Assembly: GCA_015654675.1 (NCBI GenBank)
Contig: JAATGM010000020.1
Span: forward strand, 186,001 to 250,000
Length of the DNA: 64,000 bases
From: Planctomycetota bacterium
GTDB lineage: Bacteria; Planctomycetota; Phycisphaerae; UBA1845; UTPLA1
Direction of reading: 5' to 3'
Part shown: piece by piece, positions 20,801-28,714 of the stretch
Position numbering within the stretch: position 1 is the first letter of the stretch
How the letters are laid out: the number at the start of each line of letters is the position of its first letter
Notes under the pieces: generated by a model
Database searches by the model: none
What the model saw: only the letters and a program-made list of their open reading frames with translations
What the model was told of the DNA's origin: nothing
Translations under genes and position numbers: made by a program

Positions 20801-23800
20801 CGCCGCAAGGCGGCCGGCAGCCATCACCGCGCGAGCTGGTGAAGGCGGCGGCGGACTGGGCGACGGGGAGCATTGTCGTCACGGCGTCGCCGGAGAAGCA
20901 GGCGGAAATCGCGAAGCTGATCGACGAGCTCGACAAGGCGACCGATACGGCGCGGACGACGCACGTGATCGATGTTTCGAAGAACGATGCGCGCGACGTG
21001 GCCACCACGCTCACGACCATTTACAACCAGAAACAGAAGACGCGGACCGGCGCTGCGCCGGTGACGATCAGCGCGATGCAGGGGTCGAACAAGATCATCG
21101 TGAACTGCAACGAGACGGAACTCGCGGAGATCGTGGGGCTGGTGAAGCAGATCGAGGAGGGCGGCGGGTCGCGACTGGTGCACGTGGTGACCATGCCCGA
21201 GCAGGTGAAGGCGAAGGCGGTGGCGGACTCGATCAGCAAGTTGTTTGCGAACCAGGCCGGGCCGGGGGGGCAGGGCGTCAAGGCGGAGGCGAATGACGCG
21301 ACGAATACGGTGCTGGTGTTCGCGACGGAGGATGAGTTCAAGAAGATCAATGCGGTGATTGAGAAGCTGGCAGAAGTACCGCCCATGGGGGCCGTCAATA
21401 ACTACTTTGTGCGGCTCAAGTATGCGGTGGCCGACAAGGTCGCCCGAACTCTGGACGATTTCTTCCGGAGCAAGCAGGGGCTGACGAACCAGACGGGTGG
21501 GCGATTTTTTGATGGAGGCGCTCCGCCGACGGAGAAGGCGCTGGAAGATCGAGTGACGGTCAAGGCAGAGGCCGGCTCGAACATGCTAATCATCGCATGC
21601 ACCGAGGGAACCAAGAAGGTGATCGACAAGATCATTGAAGAGATCGACACCGATCCTTCGAAGAGCGGCGGGAATGCTCTGGAGATGATCAAGCTGAAAT
21701 ACATCGAAGCCGCCGACATGATGTCGATTCTTGAGAATTACCTGAGGGTTGCGAACAGTACGACGACCGAAGATCCGCAGGCTAGTTTGCCGTGGTGGAT
21801 GCGTGGCCAGACGGAGAAGCAGGAAGAGAAGACTGTGCTCGTGGGTGATACCCGGTTGAAGGCGATCGAATCGATGAACACGATCATCGTGGTCGGCAAG
21901 CCAGAGACGATCACAAAGATCAAGGAACAGGTAGCACTATTGGACCGCCCGGACAACAGCGGGACGTCGAACACCAAGATCATCCCTTTGGCGAACGCCA
22001 ACCCAGCGCAGCTCGCCCCGACACTCACGAAGATTTTCGCGGAGAATGGCCAAGCGAGCGTTGGAAAGGGACAGAGTTACCGAGCGCCGGTGATTTTGGC
22101 GGACAGCACAACGCGGAGCTTGATCGTGCGGGCCGGACCCACGGAGATGCCGGCGATCGAGCGGATGGTGGCGGATCTGGATCAAAAGTTTGGAATCGAT
22201 CCGCCGACGGTGCGAACCATCAAGCTACCCAATGGAGTTGATACTGAAGAGATTGCGAGAATTGTATCGAAGCAGCTTAACGACGCAGAAAAGCAGAACC
22301 AGGCGAAGTTGAAAGACTATCAGCCAGACACCGTGTCTATCGAGCCCGACGCGCGGTCGAACCTGCTTGTTGTTGCGGCTTCGAAATCGCAGTTCGAACA
22401 GGTCACTCGACTCGTTGATCTGCTCGTGCAAGGCAAGTCCGGCGGCGGAATGGGCGTGTCGGTCATCAAATTGAAGTCTATGCGGCCGGAGGATGCGAAA
22501 AAGCTGATCGAGGACATGAAGAATCGTCGATCGGGCGCGCGAAGCGATGCGCGCGAGCGACGAGAGTATCGGCTGAATGGACGCGAAGACGAAGTTCCGG
22601 CGCGGCCGAGCGGCGTGCGATTTTCGCCACGATATGCGATGGTTGCGTCCGCCATACTAAGCGCGGCCATGGCGCAGACGACAACTGGCCAGGCGACACA
22701 GCCGGAGGGGCAGCGGCCTGCTGTTTCGACGATTCGACCGGCGGCACCGGTTGTCGCGCAGGGCGCCGCGCCGCATGTTGCCACGCCACTGACTTCGTCA
22801 CCTTCGGGCATCATGAGCGCCCAGCTATCGGGTGCGCCGCTGACCATACAGACGGGCCCGGATGGCTTGATCGTGATCGGAAATGAGGAGGATCGAGCGG
22901 TCATTGCGCAAATGATGGCGTTGTTGGATGAGCAGGTGCCACATGCAACGATCGAGTATGTGCCGCTAAAAAACGCTCAGGCAGTCGCGCTCGCGAAGTC
23001 GCTAGCGGAGGTCTATCAGAAAATTGATCAGGCGAGGCCACAGGGCGTGCAGGCGCGGCCAGAGGAGAAGGTGGCATTAATCGCTGACCCTCGAACGAAT
23101 GGACTATATATTGCAGCCACTGAGTCGAAGATTCCGGAAGTGAAGGCGCTGATCGAAAAGAGCGACCTGACGCCGACGATTCCGCAGAGCGGGACGCGGA
23201 CGTTTGTGTTGAAGCATCGGCGGGTGCGGGACGTGGAGCCGACGCTGAAAGCGGTCATCCAGCAATTGTTGAAGAAGCAGGGGATTACCGATCAGAACAC
23301 GATCGGCATTACGAAGGACGACCAGGTCAACTCCCTGTTTGTGACGGGCGGCGAGAAGGACCTGGATGAAGTTGGCAAAGTCATCGATACGCTGGACAAG
23401 CCGCCGCCGAAGGCGGAGGACGAGGAAGAATCGATCAACGTCGGGTCGGCGGACATCATGGTGATTCCGCTGCGGGTTGCGACGGCGGACAAGCTGGCGG
23501 CGGCGCTGAACAAGCTGATTACGGATGCTTCGAAGGGGGAGACGCCGACGAAGGATTTCATCCGGCGGTTGCGGGTTTTGGATGAGAGCGGGAAGCCGAT
23601 CGCGGATTTGCGGCTGGACGGGCCGACGTTTGTCGTTGCGGATGTCGAGAGCAATTCGGTGATCGCGGCGAGCACGCGGAAGAATCTGCTGGTGCTGAAG
23701 GCGATCATCAAGCAATTCGACGTGGAGCCGCTGCGCGAGCCGGCGGAGCTGAAGGTGCGGCCGTTGAACTTCGCGGATGCGACGGAGATCGCGGACGAGC

Positions 23801-26800
23801 TGAAGAAAATGCTGGACGAGGCGAAGAAGCTTCCGTCGCGGGCGGGGAAGTCGGATGCGCCGGGTGGCGTGCCCGAGGGCGGGGCGGGCGTACTGGTTTA
23901 CAACACGGTAGTGACGCCTGATCCGCGGACGAACTCGATCGTGATGATCGGCAAGCCGGAGGCGGTGGCCGTACTCGATGATTTGGTGGCGAAGATCGAC
24001 GTGCGCGGGGTGGGGCTGATGCCGTTCGCGATCATCAAGCTCGAGTATGCGAGCGCGACGGCGATGGAGAGCGTGCTGGACGACTTGATGAAGAAGCGGG
24101 CGGACGCGCTGCCGAAGGGGACGAGCGCGAATTCGAGCAAGAGCGAGACGGTGATCATCAAGGGCGATCCGCGGGCGGAGACGCTGATTGTGGCGGCGCG
24201 GGCGGATCGGATGGCGGAGATTCGCGACCTGGTGTCGAAGCTGGACGTGAAGGCGCTGGCGCTGATCGACAATATCCGAACGATTCAACTGACGAATGGC
24301 AATGCGGCGGACCTGGCGAAGAAGATTGACGACCTTTGGACGAAGCGGGCCGAGCAGAAGCAATCGGGGAATGTGAAGCTTGAGAAGCCGGCGATTGTTG
24401 CGGACGAGCGGAGCAACTCGCTGGTGGTGGCTTCGGCGAAGGGGGATTTTGAGGCGATCGAGTCGCTGGTGAGAAAGCTGGAATCGCTGCCGTTCGGGCC
24501 GATTGCGGAAATTCGGATCGTGCAGCTTCGGTACAACTCGGCGAAGGAACTGGCGCCGGTGTTCAAGAAGCTGTTTGACGAGCGGGCCAAGCAGCGCGAG
24601 GGAACCGACGGCAAGACGCGGCCGACGGACATGGTCGCGATCGAGAATGATCCGATCACGAACTCGATTCTCGTGGCGTGTTCGAAGGAGAACTTTGAGC
24701 TGCTGACGCAGATGCTGAAGACGCTGGACGTGGAGGCGGGCGTCGCGGGCGTGGCGGACATGTTCGCGCTGCGGAACGTCGAGGCGCAGCGGGTAAAGAA
24801 GACGCTGGACGACGTATTCAAGGACGGGCTTTACAAGCCGGGCGGTGGGGCGGCGGACAGCACGAACGCCAAGACGCGCGAAAAGGTGACGGTGGCGACG
24901 GAGGACCGGTCGAACACGCTGATCGTGTCGGCGAGTCCGGAGAACATGAGCATTATTCGGAAGATCGTTCAGCAGATGGACGATGTTTCGACGCCGTGGA
25001 ACCTGACGAATACGCGGTTGTTCCAGTTGCAGTATGCGGATGCGGTGAAGCTGGCGGCGCAGTTGCAGGACTACTTCAAGAAGCTGGACGAGTCGGCGGC
25101 GAAGATCACGAAGGAGTCGACCGAGGTTCCGATCACGATCATCGCGGATGACAGGACGAACCGGCTTCTGGTGGGCGGGACGCGGGATGGGCTGGCGAAG
25201 GCACAATCGCTGATCAAGGACCTGGACGTGCCGCCGGAGCCGAGTTCGACGATTCAGGTTTACCGGCTGCATGACGGGTCGGCGGCGAAGATCGGGCCGA
25301 CGCTGGAGGCGATATTCAAGGATCGGAACCAGCCGCGCGGGGCGGGCACCGGGACGACGGTTCAGAATGTGCCGGTGACGATCAAGATCGACGAGACGAG
25401 CAATGCACTTGTTATCAGCGCTTCGCGCGAGGACCAGGCACTGATCAAGAACCTGGTGGAGCTGCTGGACCGGCGCTCGAACATTCTGGAGCAGGTGCGG
25501 CTGTTTGCGTTGAGCAAGGCGCGGGCTGACGCGATCAAGAAGATTATCGAAGAGCTTTACAAGGGCGGCGGGACGAGCAGCGGCGGGACGGGCGGCACGA
25601 GCGGCGGTTCGAATGCGCTGCCGGTGGCCGTGACAACTGATCCGCGGACGAATGCGATCGTGGTGGCGGCGCCGCCGGGGGAAATGGAGAACATCGCGAA
25701 GCTGGTTGAGCGACTGGATTCGGCCATGCCGATTGACGAGGCGCAGATCGGCATCTTCGTGCTCGAGAACGCGGACGCGAAGAAGACATCGGAGCTTCTG
25801 AAAGACATCATGGCGGGGAACATTCCGACGAGCGGGGGCTCGGGCGGGGGGAGTAGCGGCAGCAGTTCGAGCGGGCAGCGCGAGCTGGGGTCGATGCTGC
25901 TGTCATTCATCAAGACAGACGCGAAGGGTCGCGAGGCGTTCTATAAGACGATTCGCGAGAACGTGCAGGTTACGTATGACGAGCGGACGAATGCCGTCAT
26001 TGTGGTTGCGCCGCCGACGAGTGTCGCGCTGGTGAAGAACCTCGTGAAGACGCTGGACGACAGCAAGAAGCGCGAGGTTCTGGTGCGCGTGTTCATGCTG
26101 CGCAACGCGGACGCGACGAAGACGGTGGAGTTGCTCGAAAAGATTTTTGCGCAGGACAAGGCGTCGGCGGATCAGGCGGCGTTTCAGGAGGGTCGCGAGA
26201 TCAAGGTTGAGGGCGGGACGGCGACCGTGGGCGGGCCGACGGCGGCGTCGCAGGGTGGCGTGCAGGGTAAGGGGACTTTCGGCAAACCGAAGACGACGTT
26301 TACGCCGGATCAGCGGACGAACAGCGTGGTGGTGGCGGGCTGGCAGGAAGATATTGATGTGGCCGGCGACATCATCGACCAGCTTGATTCGCAGGACATC
26401 CGCGACCGGATCAACATGGTTTATTCGCTGCAGAATGCGAAGGCGGAAGACGTGGTGACTTCGCTGGACAGCTACTTCCAGAAGCAGACGAGCATATTGG
26501 ATAAGCAGGAAGGTCTCTCGCCGGCGCGGAAGGCGGAGCAGGAGGTTTCGGCGGTTGCTTACAAGCAGAGCAACCAGCTCATTCTCTCATACAGTCCGCG
26601 ATACCAGGCGCAGGTGCTGGACATCGTGCGGCAGCTCGATATGCCGCCGCCGCAGGTGATGATCCAGGTGTTGCTGGCGGAAGTGAATATCGACAACCGG
26701 TTTGAGTTGGGGATGGAGTATGCGCTTCAGAATCTGCGATTCAGCGAGACGGCGGTGGCCGGTCCGAACGGGACGCTGCAGAGCGATCACTTTGACGTGA

Positions 26801-27894
26801 TCGGCGGGACGGACCTGGGTGCGGCGGCGTCGAGCGGCGGTCTGGGCGGGTTCTCGTTCACGATTACGGGCGAGGACTTCAACTTCCTGGTGCGAACGCT
26901 GCAGAGCGACTCGAAGCTCGAAGTGCTGCAGCGCCCGATGATCATGTGCCAGGATAATCAGGACGCGTCGATCAACGTCGGACAGAGCGTGCCGTTCCTG
27001 ACGGGAACGCAGGTGACGAACGCGGGGCAGGTGAACAGCCAGATTCAGTATCAGGACATCGGCGTGAAGCTGGCGGTGACGCCGCACATCAATCCGGACG
27101 GCTTCGTGTATATGAAGGTGAAGCCGGAGATTTCGCAGATCACGCCTTCGACGATCAATATCGGAAATGGAATTACGGCGCAGATCTTCAGCAAGCGCGA
27201 TGCGGAGACTTCGGTGGTCGTCAAAGATGGCGAGACCGTGGTCATCGGTGGACTGATTACGACGTCGGAGCAGGAGGCCGAGAACAAGGTTCCGATTTTG
27301 GGCGACATGCCGGCGATCGGGGCACTGTTCCGGGCGACGACGCGGAGCAAGACGAAGACGGAATTGCTCATCGTGCTGACGCCGCGGGTGATCCGCACGG
27401 TTGAAGATGCGCGGCGCATGAGCATCGAGAACCGGGATGTGACGTCGGTGCTGACACAGGAGCAGAAGCAGAGCGTGCTGATGAATGGTCTGCGGCTGAC
27501 GCCGGAGTCGGACGTTGAGGCGATCGAGGATTCGCAGCAGGAGCCGGTGCCGGCCCCGCCGCCTCAGCCGCCGTCTCCGGACGATCCCATGATGCAGCCG
27601 GTGAGCTCTGCACGGCCGGCGGGCGGGGCTGTCCCTCCGACGATGATGGGTGACGCGACGTATGGTCCGTTTGCGCCGGAGTACGGGCCGTTTGGGGCGA
27701 ACAAGCCATCGGCGCGACCGGCTTCGACGGTTATCCCGGCGAGCACGAATGCGCCGGCGACGACCATCACCCCAGCGCGGAATACCTCGACCTGGAATTC
27801 GCCGGCGTCGCCGGAGTTTGCGGCGCCGCCCGCGCAGGGGACGGAGACGTTGGAAGCACAACCGCTAGAGCCCTATGACCCCAAATCGCCTTAA
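14866..27894 (+). CDS. Giant secretin (GspD/PilQ type) with about 40 tandem N1-like domains
   Basis: Outer-membrane secretin subunit of extraordinary size, about 4,342 residues against roughly 650-750 for ordinary GspD. Order: N-terminal hydrophobic export segment (LGFTLGCILIILCSSGF), a Pro/Thr-rich linker to about residue 200, an N0/STN-like region (YSFNYFDTPWPDILDDF, about 205-380), some 40 N1-type (secretin N/NolW) units from about 385 to 3,930, the C-terminal secretin barrel domain (about 3,930-4,185, with NVGQSVPFLTGTQV, VVVKDGETVVIGGLI and KVPILGDMPAIGALF), and a Pro-rich tail. ATG at 14866 overlaps the preceding TGA and has GAGGTG about eight nt upstream; ATG at 14854 is also in frame. 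Two internal stretches near residues 1,165 and 2,596 look like leftover signal peptides. No stop or frameshift interrupts 13 kb, so the gene appears intact. Confidence 0.95.
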   Translation: MTTKPKIRRASPSAGEPAMSPLEVPLGFTLGCILIILCSSGFNGETPTSAPEVSQASPITTAPAKGAGEAPAPVAPVLRMSPPGTMQDDEMRRLRERALASTRPAAGAIATPPPTSAPAPVIPAVRPTMPVETRPTMPNRAPQPIFPRPQAAKPTPASSTPTLTSTPPSIGGALGTQPATGTNGHATSLPTSQATTTSAPSGPVLYSFNYFDTPWPDILDDFSRMSGLTIIGDVKGVTGNLTFRTSKRYTFEEAMDQLNELLLNRTSKMLLQLRGTKTDGYLVIGRLPDLMREIPPELMFNTVEDFERADLPRFTMCLVVYTPPPGWAPIDIIDQFRTRLDDYYGTQVYGDKLVLTGMARDHQKFFDIVDRFVELNPTPPTVDMQWKTIRLTKAKASDVQATLQRLYPPAAPTAPRPGEDPEARKAKEINFVADLTHNSIILKANDQKLKEIVKVIGELDSVAPTPDMITKVVKIENASPDEVANQLRTISQSEKAKVSPTAAEYMAPDEAESRKWDVFAQPGGQSIIIIGGPKGIDRAMELVKALDVAEVPQAKRTERYVLKYDDAAQIQQMMIAMLNPPGVAITKNRGLVFTPDQIGNAMIISGRDSAVAEALKLIEQLDQPGNANDHDHLVKLQKASASEIAGVLTQIAAPGAMPKGAAKQLAKFIPFDAGGYLMVRCSDEEWPRFEQIVKDLDGQTVDVTPTLRTFKLQHADANEVAGILLPMFQTNVPMKKGQAPPMLKITPDARDNTLRVWATAELIDRIAAMIPELDIASEQGRVQVIKLTNADAAQVATVLSATFGPGARPNAPGGPNVAAAIKITAEPITNSLLVIAPKSEFEQIQKIALSMDVDAEKKRNLRLPVPVRNLPATEVAETLKQLMTPAAGPGAKPGEQPVKIVASGDMVILDGPQDSVMKAFELMGAIDVIRAGREVRQYRVTDAEEAANALKMLMSGSSASGKGGAVGAVTAALAGTTQVYADTFRNLLIIHARPLDFPEIERLVKAIEMDPPESQPGEPTGGPGEWGVIHLKNCDARDIIYDLEDIFAPKGVKNPPEFKTGPSDKILLYKSKPRIVPEIEKMVKMFDVPMAGSDDPKWATKLVKDGMSASDVARQLAVSLESETGKRVEVQTIPIGIDIIDIHADEKPAAQSSQPSDSRGMPCVLPASLVRLVGSLAIGQATSEPAEKDKAADEEPVRIMQTSDGKLIFTGPSARVKRLQELYDDLAKEADKQNSVLKIFPIKYAPDVDQVAQRLEMVFNGRPSVPVAVQPQNPQQGQPNQPNAAGGPNAPGGAPGGGGRERRQTSRATPAAAPAANSRIQVVADTRTRQLFVRAVSADFPLIIAVLKVLDVESRTARSFKIFELKNLNAEATAQTLRDTLDLNTRGGPMGMNAGGGRRFAMQQGMQPGPDGQPQGNPGQPQPGQIPGQNPQQGMVASAETTTITAEPQTNSILVSAPPDTIKFIGDMIEKLEAQQNIQQATMKRVPLQFARASEIVTVLKDIVQRTSTMSGGGGGPGGRMGQMGGGGGGGRGSGAQVSINADPRTNSIVLAGAKSEVENAEEIIKSLDVNTGDTGQIKIVPVKGDAAAMATSLKEMYAKPGAAGAQSDVAITADAATGNLLVRAPPQTQAEILATIREMEKKVASAEPRMIKLALADVDSVAKKLEAIFAEKGKQGGGKLKITPIASTKSIAVQASDELYREIEKAAKDMDVQNMDITIKHFRLKNAKAVEVVDKMKDLLAQVVARMQGGQAGDLNLGLFSFTPDPLTNSIVVVGNPMTFVVVQKLLDSLDVEPSTLTQREVRSYVLNPNVNAAQVAGNIGQLFAGMPQDKSGIPAPSVTSEPNSNMVLVTATAAQHKDIQEKIIAPILAQVSQAPKQFTVPLKFARADEVATTLNNYFSQWKTNQGNKPQDTITIVPDLNANVLLVTANETMKKLFDEQLKGLDVAAQEAGLRVTRTYQVKIADPNSVVNMINNNFAPQGGRQPSPRELVKAAADWATGSIVVTASPEKQAEIAKLIDELDKATDTARTTHVIDVSKNDARDVATTLTTIYNQKQKTRTGAAPVTISAMQGSNKIIVNCNETELAEIVGLVKQIEEGGGSRLVHVVTMPEQVKAKAVADSISKLFANQAGPGGQGVKAEANDATNTVLVFATEDEFKKINAVIEKLAEVPPMGAVNNYFVRLKYAVADKVARTLDDFFRSKQGLTNQTGGRFFDGGAPPTEKALEDRVTVKAEAGSNMLIIACTEGTKKVIDKIIEEIDTDPSKSGGNALEMIKLKYIEAADMMSILENYLRVANSTTTEDPQASLPWWMRGQTEKQEEKTVLVGDTRLKAIESMNTIIVVGKPETITKIKEQVALLDRPDNSGTSNTKIIPLANANPAQLAPTLTKIFAENGQASVGKGQSYRAPVILADSTTRSLIVRAGPTEMPAIERMVADLDQKFGIDPPTVRTIKLPNGVDTEEIARIVSKQLNDAEKQNQAKLKDYQPDTVSIEPDARSNLLVVAASKSQFEQVTRLVDLLVQGKSGGGMGVSVIKLKSMRPEDAKKLIEDMKNRRSGARSDARERREYRLNGREDEVPARPSGVRFSPRYAMVASAILSAAMAQTTTGQATQPEGQRPAVSTIRPAAPVVAQGAAPHVATPLTSSPSGIMSAQLSGAPLTIQTGPDGLIVIGNEEDRAVIAQMMALLDEQVPHATIEYVPLKNAQAVALAKSLAEVYQKIDQARPQGVQARPEEKVALIADPRTNGLYIAATESKIPEVKALIEKSDLTPTIPQSGTRTFVLKHRRVRDVEPTLKAVIQQLLKKQGITDQNTIGITKDDQVNSLFVTGGEKDLDEVGKVIDTLDKPPPKAEDEEESINVGSADIMVIPLRVATADKLAAALNKLITDASKGETPTKDFIRRLRVLDESGKPIADLRLDGPTFVVADVESNSVIAASTRKNLLVLKAIIKQFDVEPLREPAELKVRPLNFADATEIADELKKMLDEAKKLPSRAGKSDAPGGVPEGGAGVLVYNTVVTPDPRTNSIVMIGKPEAVAVLDDLVAKIDVRGVGLMPFAIIKLEYASATAMESVLDDLMKKRADALPKGTSANSSKSETVIIKGDPRAETLIVAARADRMAEIRDLVSKLDVKALALIDNIRTIQLTNGNAADLAKKIDDLWTKRAEQKQSGNVKLEKPAIVADERSNSLVVASAKGDFEAIESLVRKLESLPFGPIAEIRIVQLRYNSAKELAPVFKKLFDERAKQREGTDGKTRPTDMVAIENDPITNSILVACSKENFELLTQMLKTLDVEAGVAGVADMFALRNVEAQRVKKTLDDVFKDGLYKPGGGAADSTNAKTREKVTVATEDRSNTLIVSASPENMSIIRKIVQQMDDVSTPWNLTNTRLFQLQYADAVKLAAQLQDYFKKLDESAAKITKESTEVPITIIADDRTNRLLVGGTRDGLAKAQSLIKDLDVPPEPSSTIQVYRLHDGSAAKIGPTLEAIFKDRNQPRGAGTGTTVQNVPVTIKIDETSNALVISASREDQALIKNLVELLDRRSNILEQVRLFALSKARADAIKKIIEELYKGGGTSSGGTGGTSGGSNALPVAVTTDPRTNAIVVAAPPGEMENIAKLVERLDSAMPIDEAQIGIFVLENADAKKTSELLKDIMAGNIPTSGGSGGGSSGSSSSGQRELGSMLLSFIKTDAKGREAFYKTIRENVQVTYDERTNAVIVVAPPTSVALVKNLVKTLDDSKKREVLVRVFMLRNADATKTVELLEKIFAQDKASADQAAFQEGREIKVEGGTATVGGPTAASQGGVQGKGTFGKPKTTFTPDQRTNSVVVAGWQEDIDVAGDIIDQLDSQDIRDRINMVYSLQNAKAEDVVTSLDSYFQKQTSILDKQEGLSPARKAEQEVSAVAYKQSNQLILSYSPRYQAQVLDIVRQLDMPPPQVMIQVLLAEVNIDNRFELGMEYALQNLRFSETAVAGPNGTLQSDHFDVIGGTDLGAAASSGGLGGFSFTITGEDFNFLVRTLQSDSKLEVLQRPMIMCQDNQDASINVGQSVPFLTGTQVTNAGQVNSQIQYQDIGVKLAVTPHINPDGFVYMKVKPEISQITPSTINIGNGITAQIFSKRDAETSVVVKDGETVVIGGLITTSEQEAENKVPILGDMPAIGALFRATTRSKTKTELLIVLTPRVIRTVEDARRMSIENRDVTSVLTQEQKQSVLMNGLRLTPESDVEAIEDSQQEPVPAPPPQPPSPDDPMMQPVSSARPAGGAVPPTMMGDATYGPFAPEYGPFGANKPSARPASTVIPASTNAPATTITPARNTSTWNSPASPEFAAPPAQGTETLEAQPLEPYDPKSP
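16006..26650 (+). repeat. Tandem array of about 40 N1-type domain repeats inside the giant secretin
   Basis: Protein-level repeats averaging 88-89 residues (about 266 nt). Each unit starts with a strand such as IKLxxADA, has a helix (ExVAxxLxxLF), a variable Gly/Pro/Gln-rich loop, then a motif like DPRTNSIVV or DERSNSLVV, and ends about 20 residues later in (I/L)xxLD. I counted 40 units by eye; a few (for example those near 17.6-18.2 kb and 18.2-18.6 kb) are degenerate, so the count may be off by two or three. Units are diverged at DNA level, so this is an old expansion. The variable loops carry the low-complexity inserts (18.7-18.8, 19.0-19.2, 19.4-19.5 and 25.8-25.9 kb). Confidence 0.88.
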
Positions 27895-28654
27895 TGAGAT
27901 TGCGCTGACCGGGCGGACGGCCGGCCGAGCCCTTGAAAAGCTCGGGCCAGCCGCCGCCCTTTTTTTTGTATTCGCGTTTTCGGGCTGCATGCAGAACCAG
28001 AGCGGGCAGTTCATCCCGATGTGGGCGCCGCCGAAGGACACATCCGAGCCGCCGCCGATCGTTCCGAAAAAAATGGAATCGGTTCCAGCGCCCGCAGACG
28101 ATGCGAACATTGTGGGGGTGCGGAAGTTCATCTCGCAGGAGCCGTGGCTCAGTTTCAATCAGGAGGGGCTGCGGCAGCCGGAGGGATTCAAGGCGACCTT
28201 GTATCTTGAATCCGGGACGACGGGGCGCGGCGCGTTCGGGGATGGGACGATTCGGATCAGCGTTTATACGGTTGAGCGCGATTCGAAGGGCGAGCGGTTG
28301 AAACTGGCGAAGCGGTGGGAGATATCGCCGCAAGACTCGATTCCGTGGCGGGCGCGGCGGCCGACTCAGCTTGGGTGGGGGTATGGCCTGCGTTTGCCGT
28401 GGGGGGAGGCGAAACTGGGTGGTAAGGAGGTTGAATTCGTATTTCAGTTCGTGCGAAAGGACGGCGCGATGCTGTCGGCGGAGCCGATTCGAATGAAGGT
28501 GCCGCCGAAGAATATGCGGATTGTGACACGCGAAGATCCGCAGGACGGGACGGCCGCGGACGAGTCGCCGCAGGCGCCTGCGCAGCAGCCGGCAACGCCT
28601 CAGCCGGCGGTACGGCGGCGGGTTTCAAAATCTTTGCCGGCGGAGCCACAATAG
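27875..28654 (+). CDS. Secretin-linked lipoprotein of unknown function (possible pilotin)
   Basis: A 259-residue protein not recognised as a known family. Seen: a hydrophobic stretch near residues 24-36 ending in the lipobox FSGC (Cys38), so it should be lipid-anchored; a beta-rich body (about 75-220); and a Pro/Gln/Ala-rich tail. Its start overlaps the end of the giant secretin by 20 nt, so the two are translated from one message. A small lipoprotein coded beside a secretin often acts as a pilotin that carries the secretin to the outer membrane; that role is inferred from position only, and no pilotin motif was identified. Confidence 0.75.
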   Translation: MTPNRLNEIALTGRTAGRALEKLGPAAALFFVFAFSGCMQNQSGQFIPMWAPPKDTSEPPPIVPKKMESVPAPADDANIVGVRKFISQEPWLSFNQEGLRQPEGFKATLYLESGTTGRGAFGDGTIRISVYTVERDSKGERLKLAKRWEISPQDSIPWRARRPTQLGWGYGLRLPWGEAKLGGKEVEFVFQFVRKDGAMLSAEPIRMKVPPKNMRIVTREDPQDGTAADESPQAPAQQPATPQPAVRRRVSKSLPAEPQ

Positions 28655-28714
28655 CTACCTGGGCCGGTTGTTTTCCCGATGACGCGTCAGATCGCGTGCG
28701 GGGCAGGAGATGCC

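Noticed and set aside
16006-26650. Reading the repeat array as a CRISPR or DNA tandem repeat
   Set aside because: The repetition is at protein level only; nucleotide identity between units is low and units vary in length.
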